Shown here one piece after another: positions 24,143-36,353 of a stretch of DNA of 64,000 nucleotides. Location: positions 645,131-709,130 of the forward strand of contig NMRA01000018.1 in the NCBI GenBank assembly GCA_002633005.1. The letters run 5' to 3'. Origin of the DNA: Phoronis australis. Lineage: Eukaryota > Phoronida > Phoronidae. How positions within the stretch are numbered: the first letter of the stretch is position 1; every line of letters starts with the position of its first letter. The position numbers were made by a program, and so were the translations under genes. The notes under the pieces are model-generated. The model worked only from the letters and a program-made list of their open reading frames with translations, was not told the origin of the DNA and ran no database searches.

Positions 24143-25548
24143 TACAGTACAGCCATTGAATTATTAGACTCTCTCCGGTGTCTCTCCGGTCTAGCAACCC
24201 GCGACCGTAACCGGAGACAGACTGGAGAGTGCGACGTGAATCAACCGTGACAGCTGGCGTGAGCCTAAGCGTGAATGTACCCGGAGCTTACCGGGAGTTA
24301 AGCGTGAACGAAGCGCAAGCCAGCCGTGAGCCAGGCGTGAGTTTACCTGCATCGCAGATGAAAAAGTAATTTATTAAAATTGTATCAGTAACTAGCAGTG
24401 ATGTGTGTATTCTCATAGACTTTTGCTCATGTGAGGTTTATTTTTTTGAAATCGTCACGGTCAGCAAAAGACCAAAATTTCCTTCTCAAATCTTAAGCCA
24501 CTTCAGGAAACAGACCTGTGGACTCACTTATATATAATTATCTGTTTTTATATAAACTAAAAAAGAATCTTAACATGCGTGTACATGGCGGAAATATTCA
24601 ATTGCCTTCACGATATGAAGGAGCATAGCATGTCAATTCTGAGCACATTGATCCCAAGTTCCGGCTTTATGCGGAGAAAACTGATCGTGCCCATGCATTT
24701 GACGAGTCAAAGAGATCACTGCTATTATTATTTTAGTGAAGAAGTACCCCGGGGATACTGTGAACTCAGTCGAAACGCATGTACTACGGGGAGGGGGCTA
24801 CAAATATTTAAACTGCACTACGGATTGAGGACTTTTCAGTCAAAACATTTGCTTGCAGTAAAGGATGGGTATGTCAGAATGGCGGCCTATTGAAATTTTC
24901 TGTACGCCAGTGCGGTGCAAAAATTTACGGAGTAACATAATACTTCACAAGATGCGTACTAGGCTATTTTTAGGGCAAATTAACTATATCCAGCTGTGAC
25001 AAGTTTCAAGGAGTCCACAGCCATGTAAAGACGACTCTGGCCACAGGGTCGCGTATATTCGGATTTACTACTCGTGGTTACTGTACATGTATGTCGTTGA
25101 TGGGACTAGCTCTTAAGTCGTAAATAGAAAATGTGCATGTAAACGTAACACAAGATGAGCTGAAGGAAGACGTTTGTATGAACAACACGTGGAATTACAA
25201 AGATAGTCGGAACCCAAGTGTGATAGATGACTACTTGCAAAGATACTCTATAATATACTATAATGTCTTTGCAACTTGTCCGAAACGACAGACAATCAAG
25301 ACGTTACATGTATTTTTATTGATTAGCCCGGTGCCCTACCATGGTTACCACAGGTACCGAAGGCATGAAGAAAGCCTGAGGAAAACGTGAACTAAATCGG
25401 ACGTACATGTAAGTGTGAGGACTACCCGGAGAGTAGGCGTGAGGCGACCGTGACTGATTTCTGTCACGCCTGCGTTCCGGTTGCGCTCCGGTCTGGCCAG
25501 GCGTGAGGTAACCCGGACGAAGTCTAAAAATTCAGTGGCTGTACTGTA
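24143..25548. mobile_element. 1.4-kb TIR transposon with CGTGA-rich subterminal regions
   Basis: TIRs of 28 bp (TACAGTACAGCCA.TGAAT..TTAGACT) lie at 24143-24170 and 25521-25548. If the element starts at CAGTACAGCC, it is flanked by TA on both sides, as for Tc1/mariner/pogo-type insertions. About 200 bp at each end is unusually GC-rich and repeats CGTGA(G/A/C) and CCGGAG/ACCGG every 10-15 bp. The interior contains two ORFs (24579-24893 and 25133-25390) without recognisable transposase motifs, so it is probably non-autonomous. Confidence 0.75.
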
Positions 25549-25584
25549 TCTACCCCATAACTAATACACAGTCAGTAATCGAAT

Positions 25585-25900
25585 AAAGCCACTCACGATT
25601 CGCACCGTCATTTTGAACTTACCGCGAACCCGGAAGTACAATTCATTCAGGAACCCAGTCTAAGAAAACGCCGTCAGTGCGACTTGAGCAGTGCCCGTTA
25701 CCAGCCTGCAAACGGGGACAAAATAATCGACAGCGTGCCTTAATTTTAATGAAATCAAAATACGGAAATTTTATCGAATTTGCTGAAGAAATGTGGCGTA
25801 TAAATTTTGACAGAAATTATTTTGCCAGACTCGGGACCGCAGCCTGTCGGACCCGGTGCGGATCGAGACCAGACACTGGCACACGCTAAAGGCGGTTGCA
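25585..25900 (-). repeat. Dispersed repeat R2, copy 2 (inverted)
   Basis: Reverse-complement homologue of 1395-1690, starting 37 bp beyond the TIR transposon. Contains the inverted CCGGAAGTAC block. Non-coding. Confidence 0.7.
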
Positions 25901-26102
25901 AGCTGTTTTGTCGAAGTAAAATGTTCAATGCCGTATATATTCAAAGTTGTTTCAGACACTTGCATAAAATTACGGGCTGGTTACTCCTGTGTCACACTGC
26001 CGCGGCAGCCCTTAGCTCTCAGTGCCAGCTACCAGTGAAGACTATCGTCAAAATACAGCTTGTTAGTAGACCTAGACAGCTTTGCGCCAGGGCTACCCTT
26101 AG

Positions 26103-26296
26103 CAGGGGCGTATCTAGGATTTTGAATTAGGGGCGGGGGGGCAGGGCACAGGATACACCAGAATTTCGGCAGATGCGCGAGCCCAGCCTAAAATGTGTAG
26201 GGATGCAGGAGGTCTCGAATTTTTGGGTTTGCGGACCTTTTGACTAAAAAAAGGTAAACGGCNCCCCTTGCCCCCCCCCCCCTAAATCCACCACTG
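26103..26296. mobile_element. Short GC-ended MITE (CAGGGGCG termini)
   Basis: The left end CAGGGGCGTATCTAGGATTTT and right end CCCCCTAAATCCACCACTG are imperfect inverted repeats next to G and C homopolymers. The interior shares GGGCACAGGA and GCGCGAGCCCAGCCTAA-like blocks with 53420-53570. A single unresolved base (N) lies at 26263 beside the poly-C run. No clean target duplication is visible. Confidence 0.55.
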
Positions 26297-29220
26297 CTTC
26301 GGTCTACCTGTTCACAGCTCTCGCTCAAACGAGGTTTATTTAGAACTTGGGGTCTTCTGGCGAACTGTTGTTGGCTTTCAATAGAGGTTTGCCCAGACTT
26401 TGCATGAGCGCACCAAGCCTAAAAATGGGGGGGCTGGAATTTTTGGGAATGTCTACCTTTTACTATAAGATTCACTGGGTATGAATTTCAGACGCTAAAT
26501 TTTGGTACTTCCTGTCTTCTAGTGGTCTTTTGTCTCGTTTTCTACTTTTTTCGGAGTTCGTGCTTCTCTGACTGAGGCAAACCTTTTTCCATTTTTCCAA
26601 ACTGGGGGCTCGTTCGAGCACATAAGCATGACAAGTCGAATACAAAATATTACAATTTTTTATTCATTTAGCCAAAATGATTCAACCTTTTACCATAATA
26701 AGTAACTTAAAACGCACAATACTTTACAACATTTAAGCATTACAAACACTAATGGACAGCACAAGTTTACATGATATGAAAGTGGATATGCATGTATCTA
26801 TTACCATGGTGACCGAATAGTGTTTCCTTACACCAGAATTTGACAAGTATGATTTAAAAAAGTATGAAGTTGCAAGGAACAAGAATTGGAGGCTTGAATC
26901 TTCACAATCCAACATAGCTTATTTCTCTAATTAAGATTATTCATATTGTTGACTTGATAACCTGAAGATTCAAAGCAATAAGTTACAAAACATGACTTGA
27001 AAGCAATTTAAACTTAACATTTAGAAAAATGTGAATCATTTTGTGACACCTAATCAAGCGTTGAACAGCAATTGACAGTAAAAAAACCCTTTCAAAATTA
27101 TTTCAACTATTTTTTTAGCTTGGTGTAAGATCACCTGAATGGGAAATTCACAGTAAAACAATTCGAATATATCTTATATTTGTTGCACAAAAGCACGAAA
27201 ATTGAACAAAGTTCCCTTTTGTAGCAACTTTTATCAAAATGTATCAACGTTAAATCTTCACAAATTACAATGTTACAGGTTGAACATGACTTCCACTTTA
27301 GCAAAAGTTGTCATGTAGTCGGTGCCGCCAGAAATCTAACGGGAATTGTGAGCACATTTATCACTTAATAAGTAACAACTGCGACGCTGAAATTTGGTGA
27401 AAACTGTTGAATCGTGCAGAATAGTAAGCAAAGATATGTCTCGCTCAATTTCACCGTAAATTGTTGGAGAAATCACTTTACACAAAGTTTTAAACTCGGA
27501 ACTTATCCCGCTGTCCTCCAATATGGTCGAATCTATCCAAAGTGACCCAAATTTCGCCACAAAAATTGCAATAACTTTACACTGCTTGCCTCGATTTTGA
27601 TACTTTTTCGATTTTTATTGAGTAGAATGCACTACCTTTCCGATGATAGCAAATTACTTTTTCAAAACGAAAAAAAAAATTAAAACGAAAAAAAAATTGG
27701 TTCGACTCATACTGGAAAATATCCGATGACTGCCGGAAATTATACGCTAACAGAGAAGGGTCAAATACTCTTAAAAATCGCTTTTGGCAAGAAAGGCGAA
27801 AAGAGTATAACGAAGGGGTATCGAAAATAAAAATTTATTTGGTAAGTATTTTCGGATACTGGAACAACATTAGCATTTTGAGACAAGGTCTTTAAAGATC
27901 CATACTAACTCTAAATCTAAACTCACACAATTTTTTGTTCGCAGCCCAAACTTTTGAAAAACATCCTGACAAAAAATCCGTGAAGCGTTGCCCTAACCGA
28001 ATGACGCATTCGGATGCGCGGGAACAATTCAGTGCAGATTTTACAATGACTCTGTGCAGGTTTCTATCGGGTGATTCGAGTTTGCTTCTCAATACCTTCC
28101 ATGCACTGGAATAATAGGTCAATTACAAAACGACACATGTCACTAGTGTTAAACTTTCTTTCTGAGGTATAAAACAAACCCGGGGTTTGGTTTTTACATT
28201 TTGAGAAAATCTTTTTTTGAAAACTGAATTTGTTGTTGTGTAAAATGAGTGTGATTTACTGTCAAGGCTGCAAATCAAATCCAAACCACGAGCAGTTGTT
28301 TGCAGTGCTCTAAGATGAGCGCTAGCGGGAGCTGTGGGCACTTAATTGGAAATTCTTAAAATTTGAGAGGAATGTTTAGTATACCTCAAAGGTAGAGAGT
28401 AGGCGCATGGGTGGGCATAGTCGTTTACATGAGTGTTTGGCGTAAAAAGTTATTGAAAGACTGCATTTGTAAGAAAGGCTTTTATAATGCGATTTTGCGA
28501 GGCACACTACATCTAGTACGTAGGGTTGACTTTTTGGCTATCGTTACCACCTACACTGTACCCTTTTTAGCCTCCCGGAATAATTTTGTTTTTAATTGAC
28601 CGCTCTAGCCGGAACAAGATTCTTTCTATTAGAGTCTGCGGCCTGGTCCGGGGAGCAAAAAATTGGTGGGGGTGTATAAATGTAAGAATAAAAAGTTCGC
28701 TATCAACCACGCATCTACCCGGCTAGTTGCAATAGCTGGCTAAGGGCCCAGAACATTTGTGCCCGGTCTCCAATCTCCGTACGCAGACTCATACTCATAC
28801 TCTAGATTCCATACTCAAAAAATCGTGCTCACTGGAGTCGTACTCAAAAAAGCGTATTTAATGTCGCATTTCTAGTAGCTCCCCGCTTCCTACTGCCCTG
28901 CCCAGGTAAACATCGGAACAGGAAAATATAATTCGGTTGTGGGCTACATCGGTCCCGGGCAATGTCGTAAAGCATTAGGCCTTTTATAACCGCCGAGAAT
29001 CTGTGAAGTTCATTGTCATACAATGCATTGGAACCCGGGTGCTTAACAGAGCCAAACCGGTATACTCCTTCATTTAGGACTGTGGCTGTTCTCTTTTGAT
29101 GTGAGCTTTGGAGTGGTGCGCACGCGTGAGGTCATGCACTTGAATCGCTGGCGCAGGCCTACACTTTACGTTGGCAACAAAAAATGACATGGCAAATGCG
29201 ACCCTTTCGGAAAATAATAT
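26297..29220. other. No gene seen
   Basis: AT-rich sequence with A-runs around 27670-27710. The ORFs are short and featureless. Confidence 0.55.
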
Positions 29221-30378
29221 TTTATCGTAATCTATTTTGCCCGGGGTACGCCACGAGCTATGTTGCAGAGTAAAACAAGAGGATTGGGAATATTTGTCAT
29301 TTATTATGACGTAATAGATAACACTAACTAAGACTCTGCAAGATGGGCATGCAGAAAACGCCCACCGGCGTGTACAATGACTAGCCCTGCAAGAGGGAAC
29401 AAAACAAAAGAACTGCCTGAAGGGCTTAAAGGAAAAGTACAGAACATGAACACAAAAACTGAAAAAAAAACTGAAAAAACCTAACAGGAAGTGTATACGT
29501 GCAAAGAGAAAGTGGAACCGCCACCCGGGATGGAGGGTGGGGAAAAAATGAAGAGAACGAACGTAGGTCTTGTAGACGACGAGGTAGGTGGCTGAATGAG
29601 AGACCACGTTGAACAGAACAAAGGAAATATGGGCGACCAATCAGGAGTCGCGCAGAGAAACGTATGAATACAAAAGTAGGCCCTAGAGGCTATAAAAAGA
29701 GATGAGTAATGCAAAATAAACCCTAAGGACTGGTCTCAAAATAAAGAGACAAGTGTCAAAATAATGACGATAAATGCATTTAACAAGTTAAATTTAATTT
29801 ATCGTAATCTATTTTGCCCGGGGTACGCCACGAGCTATGTTGCAGAGTAAAACAAGAGGATTGGGAATATTTGTCATTTATTATGACGTAATAGATAACA
29901 CTAACTAAGACTCTGCAAGATGGGCATGCAGAAAACGCCCACCGGCGTGTACAATGACTAGCCCTGCAAGAGGGAACAAAACAAAAGAACTGCCTGAAGG
30001 GCTTAAAGGAAAAGTACAGAACATGAACACAAAAACTGAAAAAAAAACTGAAAAAACCTAACAGGAAGTGTATACGTGCAAAGAGAAAGTGGAACCGCCA
30101 CCCGGGATGGAGGGTGGGGAAAAAATGAAGAGAACGAACGTAGGTCTTGTAGACGACGAGGTAGGTGGCTGAATGAGAGACCACGTTGAACAGAACAAAG
30201 GAAATATGGGCGACCAATCAGGAGTCGCGCAGAGAAACGTATGAATACAAAAGTAGGCCCTAGAGGCTATAAATAGAGATGAGTAATGCAAAATAAACCC
30301 TAAGGACTGGTCTCAAAATAAAGAGACAAGTGTCAAAATAATGACGATAAATGCATTTAACAAGTTAAATTTAATTTA
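29221..30378 (+). repeat. 577-bp tandem duplication, nearly identical copies
   Basis: Copy 1 (29221-29797) and copy 2 (29798-30374, continuing to 30378) are identical by eye over the full unit, with no indel. The one difference I found is at 29697/30274 (A versus T). On the plus strand each copy has CTATAAAAAG or CTATAAATAG followed by two AATAAA signals, an arrangement like an LTR with TATA box and poly-A signal. No reverse transcriptase, primer-binding site or TG..CA ends were identified. Long minus-strand frames (145 and 188 codons) exist in both copies but lack recognisable motifs. Confidence 0.9.
29691..29699 (+). promoter_or_regulatory. TATA-box-like motif in copy 1 of the 577-bp repeat
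   Basis: TATAAAAAG, followed by AATAAA about 22 and 49 bp downstream. Copy 2 has TATAAATAG at 30268-30276. Predicted by motif only. Confidence 0.35.
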
Positions 30379-30821
30379 GTTTCGTGACACCTAGCGACCT
30401 GATAACGTGTGAGATCAGAGACCATCGTTTCTGTGACATGTGCGTCAACGGTATTTTCTGTGTCTTCACAAGTGGATGAGAATTTCATAAAAAGGAAATA
30501 AACACTTTCGATGGAAGTGGAAATTGGCTTTGTTTTGAAATTGCTCTAAATGAGGGATTAGTCAAGTATGCGTAATTTAAATAAAGCTCTCCAAGCCCTA
30601 ATGAACAACGTGTTTGAGCGGTTGTATTATTGCATGATTCCAAATATTCTGAGGTGCATTGTAGCAGGATTTGAACAGCCGATAGTGTCAGTGAATGCTA
30701 TTTTATCATGTTGTGCACTAAACCTGCTGCAGTTGTATTATTTGATACACTGTAAATGTGTAAACAAACTAGCCAAATAGATGATCTTTACACTTCTTAC
30801 ATACCTTGCATTTTGCCAAAT

Positions 30822-33080
30822 TTAGTGGGGACAAAAAACAACACCTGAATAATATATACATGTATTTTAGGTTGTTTTGGGAATTTCAGGGTCACGGTTC
30901 ATCAACTAATTATTTTACAGAAAGTACCAGACGGGAACCTTAATTACAAGAGATAACACTCACATTTACGATACTCAATGTGTAATTGAGTATCGGATAC
31001 TAAGTGGCACAGGTTAGTATAGTGCCAAATGGGTACATAACACCAAATGGGTATTGGCAAATTGCCTACCAAGTGGATCGAGCAAAACGGCAAATAAGTA
31101 CCAAGTGGGTACAAACTGCCAAATTAGCAAATATCTTATAAAGTACCAAGTGGGTACATCAAACAACCAACGGGGCCATAACAACACGACAAAACAGGTT
31201 CTGGACAAGCTGAGTGAGCAGACCAGCCGGAGTGATAAAAAGAGATATTGTAAGGAACGTGATGTTGTGGCTCAGTTTGTCCTGAGAGCTGTGACCGGGG
31301 TGGAGAGAGGCAATTCGCAGTGACGGACGCTTGAGTGCAGTTCTGGTCGCTAGCCAATGAAGTCTTTTCTTGCTTGACGGCAACACGATCCGGGCTTGAA
31401 GGAGGTACCAGCAGTGAGTGTAATAACAACAACAACAACCAGCAGTAGATTTTGTTCAACACAGGGTAGGGAGGGTGAGATAGGTATAAAACTGTTTAAT
31501 TATGAATATTTACGAGTAAATAATTATATTGTTGCTTGAGGCTGGGCCTCACCGGAAGCTGGAGAGAAAAAACGACTACTATCGGACTAGATAGGGACCA
31601 ACTAGGAGTTGCATATGAAGCTGGAAGGGCTGTAGAATAGTATTTGGCCAAATATTAGGATTTATGTCCGAGTACCATCAATCTCATGATTAGGGACAAA
31701 TAAAACAACACAAAAATAACATATATTTTAGGTTGTACAGGGAATTTCAATTAATTATTTTACAGAAGGTACCAGAGGGGTACCTTTGTTTTACAAGAGA
31801 TAAGATACACATTAACGATACCCAATATGTAATTGAGTACAGGATTCTAAAGTGGCACAAGTTAGTATAGTACCAAATGGGTATATAATACCAAATGGGT
31901 ATAGGCCAATAGCCTACCAAGTGGGTCGAGCAAAACGGCAAATTCAGTAATAAGTACCAAGTGGGTGCAAACTGTCAAATAAGCAAATATCATAGAAAGT
32001 ACCAAGTGGGTACATCAAACAACCACCTGGGCCATAAAAACACGGCAAAGCAGGTTCTGGACAAGCTGAGTGAGCAGACAAGCCGGGGTGATGAAAAGAG
32101 ATATTGTCGGGAAAGTGATGTTGTGGCTCAGTTTGTCCTGAGAGCTGTGACCCGAGTGGAGAGAGGCAATTCGCAGTGACGGACGCTCTAGTGCAGCTCT
32201 GGTCGCTAGCCAATGAAGTCTTTTCTTGCTTGACAGCAACACGATCCGGGCATAAAGGAGGTACCAGCAGTGACTGTGATAACAACAGCAACCAGCAGCA
32301 GATTTTGTTAAACACAGGGTAGGGAGGGTGAAATAGGTATAAAACTGCTTAATAAGGAAAATTTACGAGTGAATATATTGTTGCTTGAGGCTCATGGGCC
32401 CCACCGGAAGCTGGAGAGAAAAAAACGACTACTATCGGACTAGAGAGGGACTAACTAGGAGTTGGATATGAAGCTGGAAGGGCTGTAGAATAGTATTTGC
32501 CCAAATATTAGAATTTATGTCCGACTACCATAAATCTCATGATTAGGGACAAATAAAACAACATAAGAATAGCATATATTTTAGATTGTATTGGGAACTT
32601 CAATTAATTACTTTACAGAACGTACCAGATGGGTACCTTCATTACAATAAATAAGATACACATTTACGATACCCAATGTGTAATTGAGTTAAGTACCGGA
32701 TACTAAAGTGGCACAGGTTATTATAGTACAAAATGGGTACGTAATACAAAATGGGTATTGGCCGATTGCCTACCACGTGGGTCAAACAAAACGATAAATT
32801 CAATAATAAATACCAAATGGGCACAAACTGCCAAATGAACACATGTCATATAAAGTACCAAGTGGGTATACCAAACAGTGATAAAACATATTGTAAGAAA
32901 CATGGCGTTATAACTCAGTTTGTGCCACATGGGCAGGATTGCGTGACCCTGGTACTCAGACACGAATGTATAGAGTGGGAGGTGATGTGGGAAAAAGTAG
33001 TCGGACAGTTGAACAAATATTGTGATATACCCCTAACAAAGCTACCATGTAGAAGACTCTTACCTAAACACAACTGAGAG
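30822..33080. repeat. Three tandem ~855-bp units filled with GTACC-type near-palindromes
   Basis: Unit A starts near 30822, unit B near 31680, and unit C near 32535 and is truncated. They are about 8-10% diverged and begin with GGGACAAA(T)AAA(A)CAACA and ATATTTTAG.TTGT. Each carries six copies of a motif close to GTACCAAGTGGGTAC in the same order and spacing. In A these start at about 30923, 31024, 31042, 31067, 31098 and 31143. In B they start at about 31769, 31870, 31889, 31915, 31954 and 31999. C has the same series from 32621. Downstream, A and B share a 44-codon frame (KQVLDKLSEQTSR...VERGNSQ). Confidence 0.85.
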
Positions 33081-33099
33081 AGCTATTGGCTATACACCC

Positions 33100-33722
33100 G
33101 AGGTCCGCCAGCAGCGAATTGCTCTAAAACACCCTTAATAGCATTGGGAAAAATATCTTTCCCTAAAGGGTAACAGGTGGACTGAATCTGGCGTTCGTCG
33201 TAATGCCAGGGTGCCTGGTGTAGCACCCAGAATGAGTGAGAACAATCTTAGCCGCCATGGAGTTCATTTTGGCCTGGCGGTGATCCTGGTTCCTCTTCTT
33301 CATTGTAACCGTGGTAGTACTGCGGACCAAACAATTGTACTGCGTGGAAATTTGTTATGGATTCTGGAAATATCTGCCTTGAGGGTGGTGCGTAGCTCAT
33401 GTAATTTGGTGTGACCGATGTTGCCAGCACAGTGCAGGATGGTGTATGGCGGCTGGTCTTCAAGGCGATTCATCGTCCACAGTTTAGGTATGAGCTGGTT
33501 CCACTGGAGCCTGCCTAAGCCTTTCCAAAAGATGCCTTTCATTCCCACTGATTGTAACCCCAAGTTCGTGCCGCCGAGGCCAATCCTGGCATGAACAAAC
33601 GCCCGTTTGATGATCGAAGATCCCATAATGCACACGGTTTTAGACCCTGAAAGACTTAAACTGTCTTTTAGAACCAGTCTACATTGTGAACCAATAGTTT
33701 TTTTCGGAATTAATACGAACAT
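33100..33722 (-). pseudogene. Decayed SGNH-hydrolase-like ORF of mobile-element type
   Basis: The 140-codon minus frame reads CIMGSSIIKRAFVHAR, GGTNLGLQSVGMKGIFW, GLGRLQWNQLIPKL, LHCAGNIGH, LHELRTTLKADISRI and STIVWSAVLPRL. This is the block order of an SGNH hydrolase domain often found in repeat-encoded ORFs of fish and invertebrates, including tyrosine-recombinase retroelements of the Ngaro/DIRS type. A further block (about 33100-33200, another frame) reads YPLGKDIFPNAIKGVLEQFAA, the usual domain end. The GxND Asp and the C-terminal D-x-x-H are degraded and the frame is broken, so activity is unlikely. No RT or recombinase is adjacent. Confidence 0.5.
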
Positions 33723-36353
33723 AGGTTTTGTATGCTTGTGAGTGTGTAGACATCTGCTTGTGAGTCTGGTGTTCAGCCAGATGTGCTTGCCGCTTTGGCA
33801 GCACCGATGCGGAATGAATGTGACCGGTTTCAGCCATGATTCAGACGCAGTTTCTTTATTGCCAACTGAAGGATAGCGTTAAACTCATAGCGAGTGAGAG
33901 GTTTTCTCTCCCCGAAATAAGTGAACAGCTTGCCACTTACATTTTAAAAAGGCAATAGGGCATTCACTGCTTCATCATGTACAATTCCCCTGGACTGTTA
34001 AAACTAAGAAATTTCCAACACAACTATCTCATCTAGCATCACGTTCGATTTAACTTTACAAACAATCCGGTTGAGGTAGTGAACAGTGTTGTGTTAGTAA
34101 GCGGTCAGAGCTTACAGTCACAAAGGAATCAGCAGGTGAAAGTCAAGTCTAATGTCTCTAAAAGTCAACCGTTTTCTCCGTTCGAAGATTTTTGGTGAAC
34201 AGTATTTCGTACAAAACACATCTTCACGATATTTGTTGAACGTCGTATTTTTAGATATTGATTAGCGTCAGGCTCGCTGTTTACAACATAATTGCTGGGT
34301 GCCGTAAGCTTCTCAGATAAACGCAGACGAGAGAGATGGACTGTGTAAATACTGGTATGCCAACTTCCTCCCCTTGGTGCATTTGTATCGTTGTCAAGAT
34401 GATAACAACCCGGCTGTATCCCGACTAGCCGATCAGCGAAACGTTACGGATTAATCAGTCTTGCACAGTTAGTAACAAAGCCGATGTATTGTCCATTTGA
34501 CGCTGCATGGTTGTCAAGACTAATTTGAAAACATAACGTTGATTTAACCAGATTTTGAATTGTTTAATGCGCAAATCCAATCACATGCAGTGTGAACGTC
34601 AACCAATTTCCAAATGTGAGGAATTGGCCGAACCAATTCCAATAAATTCTGAACGTATTTCTTGAGTCAGGCAGTTTGCCATGGAAATGTAATCCTTTCA
34701 TGGTAAAGATTATTACAAGAACATTTTACAAGCGGGAAATGAAGCCTCTTTCAAATTTCATTTTCTCACAGCTCTTGGTGACTGCATTGAAGCCTAAAAT
34801 TAAAAATAGAATGTAGGCTATCTTCAACTTTCTGAACACCATAAAACATAAATTGTTACATGAAGTATTGTATTTACTGTACACGAAAACAACCAATTGT
34901 TTGGAGTTGATTTGTTTTATTTTAAGTCTTTCATAACACATTAGTACCATGTTTAAGGATCTGTATTTCTAGACATGCTGTACAACATCAGCACTGGTAA
35001 GGCCTATTCTTTAAAGCAAGCACCTGCAGAATGAATATAGTCTTGCAAACAACTGAGGATGAATAAATGTGATCATTAATTAATTTGAAAAAAAAAACTG
35101 CACACTGATCAGTAAACAATGGTCGGATACGGCTTAACCTAACTTTTGAGAACGAGTTTGATGCCCAGTATTCAGTGGAGAAAGTAGTTCTCAAAATGCA
35201 CTATACCGACAATAACTGAAATGAGTCTTATCCATGTACACTGACAGGCACTGACAGGCCCGTGGTCAGCATTGCGCGGGGGGGGTCGAATTTCTTGAAT
35301 GGTGGACCTTTGATATTTTGCAAACGTCGACACTGTGGAGTTTCCATTGAGGCCCTCAGTTGACGTAGCGGGAGGGAAATTTGCATATACAACGATGACT
35401 CTCAGCTCTATGTTTTTGAGATGAGACGGAATTAGTACTACCAGAGATGAGGATGCCGTGACGGTTGCTCGCAAGGAACGGGACACAATTCGAATGTAAT
35501 GTGGTCCAAACGGTTCTCGTGTTACTTCCTGCCAAATTTTCAAATCAAGCATGCTTAAATGAGTGATTACACCTATTCGGACAGAAATATCGGAAAATAA
35601 CTTGACGAAGTTGTTTATCTATTTTTACGTGTTACTGAAGTTGCTTACGTCATTGGAAATGGGAAAAGCCCACTACTCACCACTCGGTTATCCATTCCGA
35701 AGTTTCACTACTACGGAAAGATCTAACTTTTTCAACTCGTGTAATTTTTACAATTTTAAATACAAAAATGAGTGATACTTCGGTTATTTGAAACTCTGAA
35801 TGGTGTACGTATACCGAAAACAACGCCCGGATACTAAAACAATTTATTTGGATTTCATGCCCATGCGGAATTGCCAGCATGTCTTACGAACACGGGAAAA
35901 TGAGAACGTTATTGCACTTTAAATATATGGAGTGGGAAAATTGGTGAATTATCAACCATGATACATTCATCAAATCCATGTCAAGGTCGCATCATTTCAC
36001 AGCGCGACTGAAAAGTTTAGGGCCGCTGCGCCTGAACCTCACCCACCGGAACCACTCACACGCCCGGGTCGAAGTTAAATGTACATGTAGTTAGCTCGTT
36101 GCCAGTCTTCACGAAGTCAGAGAGCCCCATTCAGTCTTCTTAAATTTAAAACCGTTGGTCGCCGTAGCCCTGACCCGTGCCCCAGATGTTGTCTCTGCTT
36201 GAGAATGAGTCGTTAGTTAGATTCGAGAATCACGATTGGCAGTAATTGGAACTGAGCTCTTTTATAAACATTGTAATCAATGTACAATAACTATTTAACT
36301 TTTGCACACCCTTTAAATGGTTACTAAATGGGCACAAACACGATGTCTGTTAG
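33723..36353. other. No gene seen
   Basis: Non-coding. A 126-codon minus frame at 35172-35552 has no recognisable motif. A G-run lies at about 35277-35286. Confidence 0.55.

Noticed and set aside
262-25900. Large-scale inverted duplication linking R1/R2 near 0.3-1.7 kb with R1/R2 near 23.8-25.9 kb
   Set aside because: Both repeats are inverted, but their order is R1 then R2 at both loci. A true inversion would reverse the order, and the intervening sequence does not match. Independent repeat insertions are simpler.
29074-30217. Minus-strand ORFs of 145 and 188 codons repeated in the 577-bp duplication
   Set aside because: They are identical because the DNA is duplicated, show no recognisable domain, and run opposite to the LTR-like signals. 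Phe/Ser-rich composition suggests chance frames.
31054-32179. 44-codon frame (KQVLDKLSEQTSR...) conserved in tandem units A and B as a possible exon
   Set aside because: Between the two units there are about six amino-acid changes against two or three silent ones, no better than neutral drift. No splice-acceptor pyrimidine tract is present.
35172-35552. 126-codon minus ORF as a host gene
   Set aside because: No recognisable domain, compositional bias or neighbouring exon signals; compatible with a chance ORF.
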